Source: Microbacterium sp. 70-16 (GTDB taxonomy: Bacteria > Actinomycetota > Actinomycetes > Actinomycetales > Microbacteriaceae). Taken from it: a stretch of 64,000 nt of DNA. The stretch is from positions 234,763 to 298,762 of the forward strand of contig NZ_MKTQ01000028.1 of NCBI RefSeq assembly GCF_001898315.1, written 5' to 3'. A model generated the notes under the pieces. The model had not been told where the DNA came from, did not search any database, and saw nothing but the letters and a program-made list of their open reading frames with translations. The translations under genes and the position numbers were made by a program. Shown here piece by piece: positions 36,756 to 49,422 of this stretch (positions are counted from its first letter, which is position 1; the number at the start of each line of letters is the position of its first letter).

Positions 36756-37658
36756 TCACTCCTTCGTGATCTGGAAGTTGAAGACGTTCGTGTCGAAGTG
36801 GTTGTACGCCTCGTAGTCGATCAGGTCGTACAGCTCTGCGCGGTGCTGCATCTGGTCGAGCTGCCCCGTGAGGTGACCCTCGGAGTTCAGCGTATCCAGC
36901 GCACGCCCCGCCGCGCCCATGGCCATGCGCAGGAGCGATACCGGCCAGATGACGATCCGCACCCCGGCATCCCGCAGCTGGTCGACCGAGAACAGCTCAC
37001 TCTTGCCGAACTCGGTCATGTTGGCGAGGATCGGCACGTCGACGGCCTTCGCGACCGCCTCGAACTCGGCGACGTCGCGCATGGCCTCCGGGAAGATGGC
37101 GTCGGCCCCGGCATCCACGAGCGCCTTGGCTCGATCGATCGCGGCGTCGAGCCCGTCGATCGCACGGATGTCGGTGCGCGCCATGATCAGGAAGTTCGGG
37201 TCGCGGCGGGCGTCGACGGCCGCGCGGATGCGCTTGAGCGCCGTGTCTTCGTCGACGACCTGCTTACCGTCGAGGTGGCCGCATCGCTTGGGGTTGACCT
37301 GGTCTTCGATGTGGGTGCCGGCGATCCCGGCATCCTCGAGCGTCTGGATCGTACGGGCCACGTTCATCGGCTCGCCGAAGCCCGTGTCGGCGTCGATGAT
37401 CGCCGGCAGTTCAGTCATGCGGGCGATCTGCTGCCCGCGCCCGGCGACCTCCGTCAGCGTCGTCAGGCCGATATCGGGCAGGCCCAGGTCGGCACTGAGC
37501 ACCGCACCCGAGATGTAGACACCCTCGAAGCCCTTGCGCTCGATGAGTCGGGCGCTCAGCGGGTTGAACGCGCCCGGGAACCGCAGCAGCTCGCCCGCCG
37601 CGAGCCGTTCGCGCAGCAGCCGCCGCTTCTCTGTCGCCGGTGTCTGGCTGTACAGCAT
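36756..37658 (-). CDS. prpB: Methylisocitrate lyase
   Basis: A 300-residue member of the isocitrate lyase/PEP mutase fold. It has the GFEGVYISGA start, IDADTGFGEP, and the catalytic Cys loop in EDQVNPKRCGHLDGK. It cleaves 2-methylisocitrate to pyruvate and succinate in the cytoplasm. It sits between prpD and prpC; a 98-bp palindrome separates it from prpD, so expression may be partly uncoupled. Confidence 0.95.
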   Translation of the reverse strand: MLYSQTPATEKRRLLRERLAAGELLRFPGAFNPLSARLIERKGFEGVYISGAVLSADLGLPDIGLTTLTEVAGRGQQIARMTELPAIIDADTGFGEPMNVARTIQTLEDAGIAGTHIEDQVNPKRCGHLDGKQVVDEDTALKRIRAAVDARRDPNFLIMARTDIRAIDGLDAAIDRAKALVDAGADAIFPEAMRDVAEFEAVAKAVDVPILANMTEFGKSELFSVDQLRDAGVRIVIWPVSLLRMAMGAAGRALDTLNSEGHLTGQLDQMQHRAELYDLIDYEAYNHFDTNVFNFQITKE

Positions 37659-37677
37659 CAGTTCCTCCCTCTCTTCT

Positions 37678-37775
37678 GTTCGGTATTCAGTCTCCGCGCG
37701 GTGCGCGCGAACGCCGCGCCGCGAGATTCCGCGGGATGGCAGCCGCCCGCCGAGCGCGGAGACTGAATTGCGAAC
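37678..37775. repeat. Long palindrome, AATTCAGTCT family, copy 1
   Basis: Arms start GTTCGGTATTCAGTCTCCGC and close with the complement of GTTCGCAATTCAGTCTCCGC: 22 bp with two mismatches, 98 bp overall, in the prpD-prpB gap. The interior holds an ATTCCGCGG half-core. A second copy of the arms is at 40613. Confidence 0.85.
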
Positions 37776-37797
37776 GCGCGCGCGGCGAGCCCCGCCA

Positions 37798-39318
37798 TCA
37801 GAACAGCCCGCGCGGGCTCGGCACCGCGGCCAGAACCCCCGCCTTCGCGACGATGTTGAGCTCGCGCACCTCGTCGGCGGTCAGCTCGGGCAGGCGCTGC
37901 GCGAGGGTCAGGAACCGCTCGATCTCCTCCGGCGTCAGCACGGGCTCGGCCAGCAGGCGGAACTTCGCGACGTAGTCGGCGCGGGCGAACGGGCGCGCCC
38001 CGAGCGGGTGCGCGTCGGCGACGGCGATCTCGTCGGTCAGCACGGTGCCGTCGGCGAGGGTGATCTCGACGCGGCCGCCGAAGGCCTTCTCGTCGGGGTC
38101 TTCGGAGTGGTAGCGGCGCGTCCACTCGGCATCCTCGGCCGTCGTGATCTTGTGCCACAGCGCGACGGTGTCTTCGCGCCCCGCCCGCGCGGGCAGGTAC
38201 GAGTCGACGTGGTGCCAGCCGCCGTCCTGCAGCGCGACCGCGAAGATGTACGGGATCGAGTGGTCGAGGGTCTCGCGGGATGCCTTCGGGTCGTACTTCT
38301 GCGGGTCGTTCGCGCCCGAGCCGATCACGTAGTGGGTGTGGTGGCTCGTGTGCAGGACGATCGACGCGACGTCGGCCGGATCGAAGGATGCCTCGCGGTG
38401 GAGCTTCCGGGCCAAGTCGATCCACGCCTGGGCCTGGTACTCGGCGGAGTGCTCCTTCGTGTACGAGTCGAGGATCGCGCGCTTGGGCTCGTCGGGGGCG
38501 GGCAGCGGCACGTCGTAGGAGGCATCCGGCCCATCGAGCAGCCACGCGATGACGCCGTCCTCGCCTTCGTAGATGGGCGAGGGCGAGGTCTGTCCGCGCA
38601 TGGCACGGTCGACGGCTTCGACCGCCATCTTCCCGGCGAAAGCGGGGGCGTGTGCCTTCCAGGTCGAGATCTCGCCCTTGCGCGACTGGCGGGTAGCGGT
38701 CGTCGTGTGCAGCGCCTGGCCGACGGCCTGGTAGATCGTGTCGGCGTCGAGGCCGAGCAGCGTGCCGATGCCGGCGGCGGCCGACGGGCCGAGGTGCGCG
38801 ACGTGGTCGATCTTGTGCTTGTGCAGCGAGATCGCCCGCACGAGGTCCATCTGGATCTCGTACCCCGTCGCGATGCCGCGCACGAGCGCCGCGCCGTCCT
38901 TGCCGGCGTGCTGGGCGACCGCGAGGATCGGCGGGATGTTGTCGCCGGGGTGCGAGTACTCGGCGGCGAGGAACGTGTCGTGGTAGTCGAGCTCGCGCAC
39001 GGTGACGCCGTTCGCCCACGCCGCCCACTCGGGGCTCGTGCGCGTCTCGCTCGGCTCGCCGAAGATCGTGCTGCCCGCGCCGCCGCGCGAGACGGGGTGG
39101 TCGAGCGCCTGCGCCCGCGCCGCCGTAACGGGTCCGCGGGTGAGGGATGCCGCGGCCACCGACGCATTGTCGATGACGCGATTGATGATCATGTCGACGA
39201 CCTCGGGCTCCACGGCGACGGGGTCGGCGGCGACCTCGGCGATCTTGAAGGCGAGCTGGTCGGCGCGGTCGAGGTTCTCTTCGCTGCGGTGGACGCGGAC
39301 GTGATGTGTGACGGTCAT
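37798..39318 (-). CDS. prpD: 2-methylcitrate dehydratase, MmgE/PrpD family
   Basis: A 506-residue protein with the family's helical core: [43 protein letters not shown] and [20 protein letters not shown]. It dehydrates 2-methylcitrate to 2-methylaconitate without an iron-sulfur cluster. It overlaps the GntR regulator stop as ATGA and heads prpD-prpB-prpC, the propionate-detoxifying cycle. Confidence 0.95.
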   Translation of the reverse strand: MTVTHHVRVHRSEENLDRADQLAFKIAEVAADPVAVEPEVVDMIINRVIDNASVAAASLTRGPVTAARAQALDHPVSRGGAGSTIFGEPSETRTSPEWAAWANGVTVRELDYHDTFLAAEYSHPGDNIPPILAVAQHAGKDGAALVRGIATGYEIQMDLVRAISLHKHKIDHVAHLGPSAAAGIGTLLGLDADTIYQAVGQALHTTTATRQSRKGEISTWKAHAPAFAGKMAVEAVDRAMRGQTSPSPIYEGEDGVIAWLLDGPDASYDVPLPAPDEPKRAILDSYTKEHSAEYQAQAWIDLARKLHREASFDPADVASIVLHTSHHTHYVIGSGANDPQKYDPKASRETLDHSIPYIFAVALQDGGWHHVDSYLPARAGREDTVALWHKITTAEDAEWTRRYHSEDPDEKAFGGRVEITLADGTVLTDEIAVADAHPLGARPFARADYVAKFRLLAEPVLTPEEIERFLTLAQRLPELTADEVRELNIVAKAGVLAAVPSPRGLF

Positions 39319-39950
39319 GCGCTGGTCTCCAGTGATTCGAGGATCGAGGTCAAGGCGTTGTGCAGGTGGACGTGGGTCGCGTGCGCGGCGAGGTCGGCGT
39401 CGCCCGCGCCGACCGCGGACGCGATGAGGCGGTGCTCCGAGACGGATGCCGCGAGGCGTTCGGGCTTGTCGCGGGCGAGCCGGCGCACACGCACGAGGTG
39501 GGTGCGCACGTTCCGCATGGCCGCCGTCAGGTAGTCGTTGGCGACCGCGGCATCCAGCGCCCCGTCGAATCGCGCGATGAGCGCGTAGTACGCATCGGGG
39601 TCGGCCGCGGCATCCGTTCGGGCGAACTCGGCCGCGAGGGCTGCGAAGCGGTCACGCTCGGACGTGTCGCGGGCGGCAGCCAGGCGCGCGGCGAGCTCTT
39701 CGAGCGCGCGGCGCAGGTCGAACAGCTCGCGGATGTCGTCCGCGTCGATGTCGCTGACGACCGTGACACGCGGGGATGCCTGGACGACGAGCCCGTCGGC
39801 GGCGAGGCGACCGAGCGCCTCGCGCAGCGGCGTGCGGCTCACGCCGAGCCGCGTCGACTGGTCGACTTCGCCGAGCACGGTGCCCGGCGCGAGGATGCCC
39901 GACTGGATCTCGTCGAGGATCGTGACGTATGCCCGGTCGCTCGCTCGCAT
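39315..39950 (-). CDS. GntR family regulator (FCD subfamily) of the prp operon
   Basis: 211 residues with an N-terminal winged HTH ([40 protein letters not shown]) and an all-helical FCD ligand domain ([17 protein letters not shown], then FDGALDAAV and [12 protein letters not shown], which supply metal/ligand-type Asp and His). It is the promoter-proximal gene of the prp operon, overlapping prpD, so it probably autoregulates and senses a methylcitrate-cycle intermediate. GTATAC-centred sites lie just upstream. Confidence 0.9.
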   Translation of the reverse strand: MRASDRAYVTILDEIQSGILAPGTVLGEVDQSTRLGVSRTPLREALGRLAADGLVVQASPRVTVVSDIDADDIRELFDLRRALEELAARLAAARDTSERDRFAALAAEFARTDAAADPDAYYALIARFDGALDAAVANDYLTAAMRNVRTHLVRVRRLARDKPERLAASVSEHRLIASAVGAGDADLAAHATHVHLHNALTSILESLETSA

Positions 39951-39955
39951 GACGC

Positions 39956-39969
39956 CATTGTATACATAA
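39956..39969. promoter_or_regulatory. GTATAC operator next to the GntR start
   Basis: ATTGTATACATAAT is a near-palindrome around TGTATACA, the type of site bound by FCD-GntR repressors, and lies a few bases upstream of the regulator's start codon. Confidence 0.55.
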
Positions 39970-40007
39970 TCTTACGGTTCTGTTCATGTCGGGATACCGA
40001 GCGGATG

Positions 40008-40020
40008 CAACGTATACATC
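40008..40020. promoter_or_regulatory. Second GTATAC site, nearer rnhA
   Basis: AACGTATACATCG repeats the GTATAC core about 51 bp from the first site in the divergent gap, so two dimers could bind cooperatively between the prp operon and rnhA. Confidence 0.5.
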
Positions 40021-40069
40021 GCCGGCGGGGGCTGCGGGGGTCGAGCCGCGCATCGACTACCGTCGAGGG

Positions 40070-40606
40070 GTGACCGATTCCTCCCCCCGCTATGTCGTGG
40101 CCACCGACGGCGCCTGCAAGGGAAACCCCGGGCCGACCGGCTGGGCCTGGGTCGGCGAAGACGGCCAGTGGGCTGCGGGGGCGATCCCCGTCGGCACGAA
40201 CAACATCGGCGAGTTGATGGGACTGCTGAAGGCCATCGAGGATCACGCCGACGTCGCGCACCTCGTCGTGCAGGCTGACTCGAAGTACGCGATCGACACC
40301 TATTCGTCGTGGATGGATGCTCATCGCCGTCGCGGCTGGAAGACCTCGACGGGCGCACCCACGAAGAACCGCGATCTGCTCGAGCAACTCATCACCGCCC
40401 GCGACGCGCGGCGCGACGCGGGCCTGCCTGACGTCATGCTCGAGCACGTGCGCGGGCACCGCGGTCACGTGCTCAACGAGTGGGCCGACGAGCGCGCCGT
40501 GCGGGGCGCCGAGCACGCCGCGAAGGGCACCGCGAGCGCGTGGTCGTCGCTCGGCGGCCTGCATCCGACCCTCGACGTGTCGTCCGCCCCTTCGAAGAAG
40601 CGCTGA
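40070..40606 (+). CDS. rnhA: Ribonuclease H type 1
   Basis: 178 residues from a GTG at 40070 (the track ORF starts in the regulatory gap). The catalytic carboxylates appear in ATDGACKGNPGPTG, NNIGELMGLL, VQADSKYAID and NEWADERAV, with VRGHRGHVLNE supplying the His. It degrades RNA in RNA-DNA hybrids. The C-terminal ~35 residues extend beyond the usual domain and look disordered. It is divergent from the prp operon and convergent with the VOC gene. Confidence 0.9.
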   Translation: MTDSSPRYVVATDGACKGNPGPTGWAWVGEDGQWAAGAIPVGTNNIGELMGLLKAIEDHADVAHLVVQADSKYAIDTYSSWMDAHRRRGWKTSTGAPTKNRDLLEQLITARDARRDAGLPDVMLEHVRGHRGHVLNEWADERAVRGAEHAAKGTASAWSSLGGLHPTLDVSSAPSKKR

Positions 40607-40612
40607 CCTGGC

Positions 40613-40698
40613 GTTCGTAATTCAGTCTCTGCGCCGCGAAAACCCCGATCGCAACGGTTCGACGGTCGGTACAACGCCGCTCAGACTGAATTACGACC
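40613..40698. repeat. Long palindrome, AATTCAGTCT family, copy 2
   Basis: Arms GTTCGTAATTCAGTCT and AGACTGAATTACGACC pair over 16 bp with one mismatch, filling the gap between the convergent rnhA and VOC genes. The arms match the copy at 37678; the interior is mostly different. Confidence 0.85.
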
Positions 40699-40705
40699 GC
40701 GCGAG

Positions 40706-41065
40706 TCAGTCGGTCGTGCCCTCGAACAGCCCGATGTGGTTGCCGTCGGGGTCGACGATGACGGCCCACCAGCTCTTGTCGGTGATGTTCGCCTTGGCCA
40801 TCGCGACGGTGCCGCCCGCGGCGCGCGTCTTCGCGACCGTCTCGTCGATCGAGTCGACCTCGACATACGACCGCGGCTGGGTGAACCCCTCGCCGCGCGG
40901 CGCGAGCCCGCCACCCGAGATGCCGTTGGGTGCCGACCACATGGGGTAGCCCTCGAACCCCTCGATCTCGGCGATCTTCCACCCGAACAGTCCGGAGTAG
41001 AAGTCGGCCGCCTTCTTCAGGTCAGAAACCGGGATGTCGATGTGCGTGATGTCTCCGTGCGCCAC
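40706..41065 (-). CDS. VOC family (glyoxalase/bleomycin-resistance fold) protein
   Basis: 119 residues from a GTG at 41065 preceded by AAGGGG. One beta-alpha-beta-beta-beta pair each side: ITHIDIPVSDLKKAADFYSGLFGW and YVEVDSIDETVAKTRAAGG ending VDPDGNHIGLFEG. The family uses metal-dependent chemistry or simply binds ligands; the function here is unknown. It resembles the stand-alone 'lyase I-like' VOC proteins common in actinobacteria. Confidence 0.85.
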   Translation of the reverse strand: MAHGDITHIDIPVSDLKKAADFYSGLFGWKIAEIEGFEGYPMWSAPNGISGGGLAPRGEGFTQPRSYVEVDSIDETVAKTRAAGGTVAMAKANITDKSWWAVIVDPDGNHIGLFEGTTD

Positions 41066-41123
41066 GATGGCCCCTTCCGTCGGCCCACAGTCTGCGCCGC
41101 ACGCCCCACACCTCACAAGAGGG

Positions 41124-41597
41124 TCAGGGCACCAGGAACGAGGCCAGGCGATCGAGCGCGGAGCGCTGGCCCGCGACGAGCCGCGGGCGGGCGCGGGCCA
41201 GCGGCATCCACTCGACGCGGTCGACCTCGGGGAAGGCCTGCACGCGGCCCGACCGCGGAGGCCACTCCAGCTCGAACTCGCCGAAGACCGCCCCAGCCGG
41301 GTCGAATCCCGCCCCGTCGGCCACGAAGACGGTCACCCGCTTGCCCGAGCTGTACGCGAACGTGCCGAGCTCGGCATACTCCCCGACCGGCGGCTCGAGC
41401 CCCAACTCCTCGCGGAACTCGCGCTTCGCGGCATCCAGCGGCGCCTCGCCCGATGCGTCGTATTCCCCCTTGGGAATGGACCAGGCGCCGTCGTCCTTCG
41501 CCGCCCAGTACGGGCCGCCCATATGTGCGACGAGCGCCGACACCTCGCCGTCCGGGTCGACCCGATACAGCAGGATGCCAGCGCTCGTAACAGCCAC
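41124..41597 (-). CDS. NUDIX hydrolase
   Basis: A 157-residue protein with a full Nudix box, GEAPLDAAKREFREELGL, and an upstream WSIPKGEYD signature of the group acting on dinucleoside polyphosphates or nucleotide-like substrates. The start is a GTG at 41597. It hydrolyses a nucleoside diphosphate linked to some moiety; the substrate is not determinable. It is followed by the VOC gene in the same direction. Confidence 0.9.
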   Translation of the reverse strand: MAVTSAGILLYRVDPDGEVSALVAHMGGPYWAAKDDGAWSIPKGEYDASGEAPLDAAKREFREELGLEPPVGEYAELGTFAYSSGKRVTVFVADGAGFDPAGAVFGEFELEWPPRSGRVQAFPEVDRVEWMPLARARPRLVAGQRSALDRLASFLVP

Positions 41598-41616
41598 GAC
41601 GGCTCAGGCCGGTGGC

Positions 41617-42630
41617 TCAGGCCGGGCGACCCTTGGGGGAGACCTTGTAGGTCTCCTCCGGGTCGGTCACCGACACCCCGGCGAGCGCGGCGTTGACGGC
41701 GTCGTACGCCGCCTGCTCGAGCACGATGTCGGATGCCTTGACGGTGTCCTCGAGCTGCTCGGGGCGCGAGGCTCCGACGAGGGCCGCGGCGATGTTCGGG
41801 TTGTGCAGCACCCACGCGAGCGCGAGCTGCGGCACAGTGATGCCGGCCTCGTCGGCGATCGGGGCAAGCTTCTGCACGGCCTCGAGGACCTCGTCGCGCA
41901 GGAACCGCTTGATGAAGTTCGCGCCGCTCTTCTCGTCGGTCGCGCGCGAACCGGCGGGCACCGGCTGGCCGGGCAGGTACTTGCCGGTGAGCACGCCCTG
42001 CGCGAGCGGCGACCACACGATCTGCGAGATGCCGAGCTCCTGCGAGGTCGGGATCACCTTCTCTTCGATCACGCGCCACAGCGCCGAGTACTGCGGCTGG
42101 TTTGACACCAGCTGGAAGCCCAGCTGCTTCGACAGTGCGTGACCCTCGCGCAGCTGCTCGGCCGTCCACTCCGAGACGCCGATGTAGAGCGCCTTGCCCT
42201 GACGGACGATGTCGGCGAAGGCCTGCATCGTCTCTTCCAGTGGGGTCTCGTAGTCGTAGCGGTGCGCCTGATACAGGTCGACATAGTCGACCTCGAGGCG
42301 GCGGAGCGACCCGTTGATGCCGTCGAAGATGTGCTTGCGCGACAGCCCCTGGTCGTTCGGGCCCATGCGCCCGATGGGCCAGTAGACCTTCGTGAAGATC
42401 TCGAGCTGCTCGCGGGGCTGCCCCTTGAGCGCCTTCGCGAGCACGACCTCGGCCGCCGTGTTGGCGTATGTGTCGGCCGTGTCGAACGTCGTGATGCCGA
42501 GGTCGAGAGCCTTGTGCACCGTCGCGATCGCCGCATCGTCACCAACCTGCGACGCGTGCGTCACCCAGTTTCCGTAGGTGATCTCCGAGACCTTGAACCC
42601 GCTGTTGCCGAGATAGCGATAGTTGACCAT
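41617..42630 (-). CDS. Aldo/keto reductase, potassium-channel-beta-like
   Basis: A 337-residue TIM-barrel reductase starting MVNYRYLGNSGFKVSEITYG. The catalytic Asp and Tyr lie in FDTADTYANTAAEVVLAKAL, the Lys in EIFTKVYWPIG and the His in DLYQAHRYDYETPLEE, with LVGASRPEQLED for NADPH binding. It belongs to the AKR6/7-like group (YghZ/Kv-beta). General aldehyde reduction is the likely role. Confidence 0.9.
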   Translation of the reverse strand: MVNYRYLGNSGFKVSEITYGNWVTHASQVGDDAAIATVHKALDLGITTFDTADTYANTAAEVVLAKALKGQPREQLEIFTKVYWPIGRMGPNDQGLSRKHIFDGINGSLRRLEVDYVDLYQAHRYDYETPLEETMQAFADIVRQGKALYIGVSEWTAEQLREGHALSKQLGFQLVSNQPQYSALWRVIEEKVIPTSQELGISQIVWSPLAQGVLTGKYLPGQPVPAGSRATDEKSGANFIKRFLRDEVLEAVQKLAPIADEAGITVPQLALAWVLHNPNIAAALVGASRPEQLEDTVKASDIVLEQAAYDAVNAALAGVSVTDPEETYKVSPKGRPA

Positions 42631-42672
42631 GCCTCCACGCTACCCGCGCACGCGGGTGCCGCGGCGCGCGTA

Positions 42673-45676
<3,004 letters not shown>

Positions 45677-45690
<14 letters not shown>

Positions 45691-46561
45691 ATCCCGTCCG
45701 CGAATCGTGTTCCTCGACGTCGACGGGACGATCCTCGAGCACGGATCGGTCATCGCGTCGTCGACCGTGACGGCCATCCGTACAGCACGCGCGAATGGGC
45801 ACCTCGTCTACCTGTGCACGGGCCGCGCCGAGGGCGATCTGCACCCGTCCGTGCGCGAGATCGGCTTCGACGGGGCGATCACCAACGGTGGCGCCTTCGC
45901 GACGCGGGGCGATGAGCTTGTCGTCGCGCACCCGATGGAGCGCGCCGATCTCGACCGGCTCACGGGGTATCTCGTCGACCACGGCATCCAGTTCTTCCTG
46001 CAGTCGCACGAGGCCGTCTTCGCGAGCGAGGGCATCTTCGCGATGATGGCCGACTTCCTGCGCATGCGCGCCGAGCGCCGACGCGAAGACCTGCACCACC
46101 TGGGACTCGACGACAGTGATGACCTGCTCGACAGCGTCATGGCCGAGGCCAGCCAGCGCTACCGGCCGCTCGAAGAGGCGCCGCTCGACGAGATCGCGAA
46201 GGCTGTCTTCATCAGCGGCGACTCCGACGCCGTCACCCGCGCGCAGCGCGATCTGGGCGACCGCTTCCACGTGATCCCGGGCAGCATGCCGCTGCCCGGC
46301 GGATCCAACGGCGAGATCTCACCCCTCGGGGTGAACAAGGGCGCGGGCATCCTCGAGATCTTGGCGCTGCTCGGCCGCGACGCCGCCGACGCAGTCGGCA
46401 TCGGCGACAGCTGGAATGACGTCGAGATGTTCGAGGTGTGCGGCGTCTCGTTCGCGATGGGCGGCGCCGATCCCGAACTGCAGGCGCTCGCGGGCCGCAC
46501 CACGACCGGTGTCCTCGACGACGGCGTCTGGAACGCCTTCGTCGAGATCGGCCTCGTCTGA
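45677..46561 (+). CDS. Cof-type HAD phosphatase
   Basis: 294 residues from a GTG at 45677 with a GAAAGGA site. HAD motif I is IVFLDVDGTILEHG, motif II is in CTGRAEGDL, the type-IIB cap follows, motif III Lys is in LGVNKGAGILEIL, and motif IV is VGIGDSWNDVEMFEV. These enzymes dephosphorylate sugar phosphates. It is intact, unlike the three fragments before it, and is probably the surviving last gene of the former beta-glucoside operon. It is convergent with the SDR gene. Confidence 0.9.
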
Positions 46562-46589
46562 CCCCGCGCCGCGGGTGCGCTCGCGCCAC

Positions 46590-46676
46590 GGCGCATAACT
46601 CAGGCAATCTGACCTCTGAGCGGCCGTGCAGGCCGTGCAGGCCGTGCAGGCCGTGATCCTGCCTGCGTTATGCGCC
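46590..46676. repeat. Long palindrome, GCATAACTCAGGC family, copy 2, with 9-bp tandem core
   Basis: Arms GGCGCATAACTCAGGCA and TGCCTGCGTTATGCGCC pair over 17 bp with one mismatch, identical to the 17137 arms. The interior differs: GGCCGTGCA is tandemly repeated about 3.5 times (46622-46655). It lies between the convergent HAD and SDR genes. Confidence 0.87.
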
Positions 46677-46716
46677 CGCAATCACGCGCGCTGGCGGTGC
46701 GCCACGGCGCCGCGGG

Positions 46717-47559
46717 TCACAAGAAGATGTCGGGGAACAGCTCACTATCGGGCGTGCCGGCCGTCGCGGCGTAGCCGGAGAAATCGGTCACCCCGGCATC
46801 CCGCAGCACCTGCTCGACGATGAGGGTCTGCCCCGTGTACTCGCGCGCGGGGCGCGTGAGCACCTCGTAGGCGGCGTCGGCGTAGACCTCGGGCGTGCGA
46901 CTGACCTTCATCATGCGGTCGCCGCCGAGCGCGAACTGCACGGCGGCGGTCGCGATCGTCGTCTCGGGCCACAGGGTGTTCGCGGCGATGCCGTCCTTCG
47001 CGAACTCGGCGGCAAGGCCGAGCGTGGCCATCGTCATGCCGTACTTCGCGAGCGTGTACCCGGTGTGCGCGCCGAGCCACCGCGGCGTGATGTTCAGCGG
47101 CGGCGACAGCGACAGGATGTGCGGATTCTCGGCATCCTTCAGGATCGGCACCGCGGCACGCGACAGCATGAACGTTCCGCGGACGTTGACGTCCTGCATG
47201 AGGTCGTACTTCTTCGTGGCGAGGTCGAGCGAGCCCGACAGATCGATCACCGACGCGTTGTTGATGACGATGTCGATGCCGCCGAACTCGCCCTGCGCCT
47301 TCAGGACGGCCTCGGTGATGTCGTCGTCGCTGCGGACGTCGCCGACGATCGGCAGGGCGCGCCCGCCCGCCGCCTCGATCTCGGCGGCGGCCGAGTGCAC
47401 GGTGCCCTCGAGCTTCGGGTGCGGGGTGTCGGTCTTCGCCATGAGCGCGATGTTCGCGCCGTCGCGCGCGGCGCGCAGTGCGATCGCGAGGCCGATGCCG
47501 CGGCTGCCACCCGACATCAGGATCGTCTTGCCGGCGAGGCCGGCCCCTGAGCTTGTCAT
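46717..47559 (-). CDS. SDR family oxidoreductase, HSDL2-like
   Basis: A 280-residue Rossmann protein with MSGGSRGIGLAIALRAARDG for NAD(P), INNASVIDLSGSLDLATKKY, and the catalytic Tyr/Lys in TGYTLAKYGMTMATLGLA. The LSPPLNITPRW segment is typical of the HSDL2/'SDR family, peroxisomal-like' group linked to fatty-acid metabolism. It overlaps the enoyl-CoA hydratase gene as ATGA, so the two act together. The substrate is unknown. Confidence 0.88.
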   Translation of the reverse strand: MTSSGAGLAGKTILMSGGSRGIGLAIALRAARDGANIALMAKTDTPHPKLEGTVHSAAAEIEAAGGRALPIVGDVRSDDDITEAVLKAQGEFGGIDIVINNASVIDLSGSLDLATKKYDLMQDVNVRGTFMLSRAAVPILKDAENPHILSLSPPLNITPRWLGAHTGYTLAKYGMTMATLGLAAEFAKDGIAANTLWPETTIATAAVQFALGGDRMMKVSRTPEVYADAAYEVLTRPAREYTGQTLIVEQVLRDAGVTDFSGYAATAGTPDSELFPDIFL

Positions 47560-48332
47560 GCCTTCTCCTTACGTCGGGCGGATGCCGCGGCGAACGCCGC
47601 CACCCGCACGCGGGATTCTTCGGTGTCGAATGCGGCGCCGATCGTGCGCGCCTCGTCGGCGAGGTTGTCGGCGAACGAGCGACCCGCGCCCGTGCGGACG
47701 AGCCGTTTGGCCTGTCCGAACGCGGCTGTCGCGTTCTGCAACCAGAAGTCGGCGACCTCAGCCGCGCGCTTTGCGGGGTCGATCGAGACCTCGCTGATGA
47801 GGCCCCAGTCGAGGGCCGTGTCGGGGTGGATCGTCTCGTCGCGCAGCAGCAGTCGCAGCGCACGCGTCTGGCCGATCGCCGCCACGAGCAGCGTCGAGAC
47901 GCCGAGGTCGGGCGTCAGTCCGATGTTGGCGTAGCGGCTGACGAACTGCGCGCGAGGCGACGCGACGATGTAGTCGGCCGTCAGCATGAGGCCGAGTCCC
48001 CCGCCCGCGACGGCGCCCTGCACCGCGGCGACGATCGGCTTGTCAGACTCGACGAACGTGCGGATGCCGTCGTGGATGACATCCGCCATCGCCGTCACGT
48101 CGGTGCCGCGCGCGCCGCCCGACCCCATCTCGAGGACGTCGCCGCCGGCGCAGAAGGCAGGCCCCGCGGCATCCAGGATCACGGCACCCACGGAGGGGTC
48201 GGCGGTGACCTCGTGAGCGAGGTCGCGCCAGCGCCGCCCCATCTCGAAGCCCATCGCGTTGAGCGAGGCGGGGCGGTTGAACGTGAGGCGCGCGAGCGCG
48301 CCGTCGCGCGTGTACAGGATCGAATCGGTCAT
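47556..48332 (-). CDS. Enoyl-CoA hydratase/isomerase family protein
   Basis: A 258-residue crotonase. Oxyanion loop AGPAFCAGGDVLEM, AAVQGAVAGGGLGLMLTADY, then FVSRYANIGLTPDLGVSTLL. The position after GGGLGL that usually carries Glu is Thr, and an Asp stands at TPDLGVS, so it is more like the isomerase (PaaG-type) group than a hydratase. The ATG at 48332 is preferred over the longer track start. It is coupled to the SDR. Confidence 0.88.
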   Translation of the reverse strand: MTDSILYTRDGALARLTFNRPASLNAMGFEMGRRWRDLAHEVTADPSVGAVILDAAGPAFCAGGDVLEMGSGGARGTDVTAMADVIHDGIRTFVESDKPIVAAVQGAVAGGGLGLMLTADYIVASPRAQFVSRYANIGLTPDLGVSTLLVAAIGQTRALRLLLRDETIHPDTALDWGLISEVSIDPAKRAAEVADFWLQNATAAFGQAKRLVRTGAGRSFADNLADEARTIGAAFDTEESRVRVAAFAAASARRKEKA

Positions 48333-48392
48333 CAGCGGCTCCTTGGGTCGGTCACGAAGGCGTTGGCCACGGATGCGGTCGCAGCGGGCGTC

Positions 48393-48492
48393 CCGCAATA
48401 ACTCAGGAACGACGCCCCTCGCTGCGGACCCGGGCCGCGGAATTCCGCGGCCCGGCGTGCGGCAGGGACGCGCAACTCCTGAGTTATTGCGG
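48393..48492. repeat. Long palindrome, AATAACTCAGGA family, copy 3
   Basis: Arms CCGCAATAACTCAGGA and TCCTGAGTTATTGCGG are identical to the 4807 copy, 43 kb away. The centre is an uninterrupted 26-bp palindrome built on CCGCGGAATTCCGCGG, close to the centre at 17137. It lies past the 3' end of the SDR gene at 48517. Confidence 0.9.
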
Positions 48493-48516
48493 CGAGGTCG
48501 TGGAGCATGCCGCGCG

Positions 48517-49278
48517 TCACTTCGGCGCCATGCGGATCGCGCCGTCGAGGCGGATCGTCTCGCCGTTGAGGTAGCCGTTGTCGACGATGTGGGCGACGAG
48601 CGCCGCGTACTCGTCGGGTCGGCCGAGGCGGGCCGGGTAGGGCACCTGCTCGCCGAGGCTCGCCTGGGCGGCTTCGGGCAGCCCCGCGAGCATGGGGGTC
48701 TCCATGATTCCCGGTGCGATCGTGCAGACGCGGATGCCGTAGCGCGCGAGCTCGCGCGCGATCGGCAGCGTCATCGCGTGCACTCCGCCCTTGCTCGCGG
48801 AGTACGCCGGCTGGCCGATCTGGCCGTCGAAGGCGGCGACGGATGCCGTGTTGATGATGACGCCGCGGTCGCCACCCTCGGTCGGCTCGGTCTTCGCGAT
48901 CGCGGCGGAGCTTTGCGCGATGACGTTGTAGGTGCCGATGAGGTTGACCCGGATGATCCGCTCGAAGTGCGCGAGGTCGGTCGGCGCACCCTCGCGGTCG
49001 AGCACCTTCGCGGGCGGGGCGACGCCCGCGCAGTTGACGACGACGCGCAGCGGCCCGTGGTCGCCGGCCGCACCGACCGCGAAAGCGATCTGCTCGGGGT
49101 CGGTCACGTCGGCGGGAACGAAGGTCCCGCCGATCTCGGCCGCGCGCTCGGCTCCCGGCGACGTGGGCAGGTCGACGATCACGACGTGCGCGCCCGCGGC
49201 CGCGAGGCGGGTCGCGGTGGCGAACCCCAGACCGCTGGCACCGCCCGTGACGAGGGCGGATGCTCCGACGATGTCCAT
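48517..49278 (-). CDS. 3-hydroxyacyl-CoA dehydrogenase, SDR (HSD17B10-like)
   Basis: 253 residues with [57 protein letters not shown], then [19 protein letters not shown] with the catalytic Tyr-Lys pair. The [10 protein letters not shown] and [13 protein letters not shown] stretches match the type 10 hydroxysteroid/2-methyl-3-hydroxybutyryl-CoA dehydrogenase group. It would supply the missing third step for the acyl-CoA oxidation genes at 26-29 kb, or act in isoleucine breakdown. Confidence 0.9.
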   Translation of the reverse strand: MDIVGASALVTGGASGLGFATATRLAAAGAHVVIVDLPTSPGAERAAEIGGTFVPADVTDPEQIAFAVGAAGDHGPLRVVVNCAGVAPPAKVLDREGAPTDLAHFERIIRVNLIGTYNVIAQSSAAIAKTEPTEGGDRGVIINTASVAAFDGQIGQPAYSASKGGVHAMTLPIARELARYGIRVCTIAPGIMETPMLAGLPEAAQASLGEQVPYPARLGRPDEYAALVAHIVDNGYLNGETIRLDGAIRMAPK

Positions 49279-49422
49279 CTGTTCTCCTTCGAACGGGCGC
49301 TACCGCGTATCAGCATACGCGGTACTGAGTCTCACATGCGATCTTTTGCGGGATGCCTCCGCGTACCCCTCCATCTCAGCATGGGCCTGGCGACGGCGCG
49401 AGCTTCGGAGTTGACTGCGAGC

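Noticed and set aside
46622-46655. GGCCGTGCA tandem repeat as an iteron origin
   Set aside because: Only 3.5 short GC-rich units, inside a palindrome between convergent genes, with no replication gene nearby.
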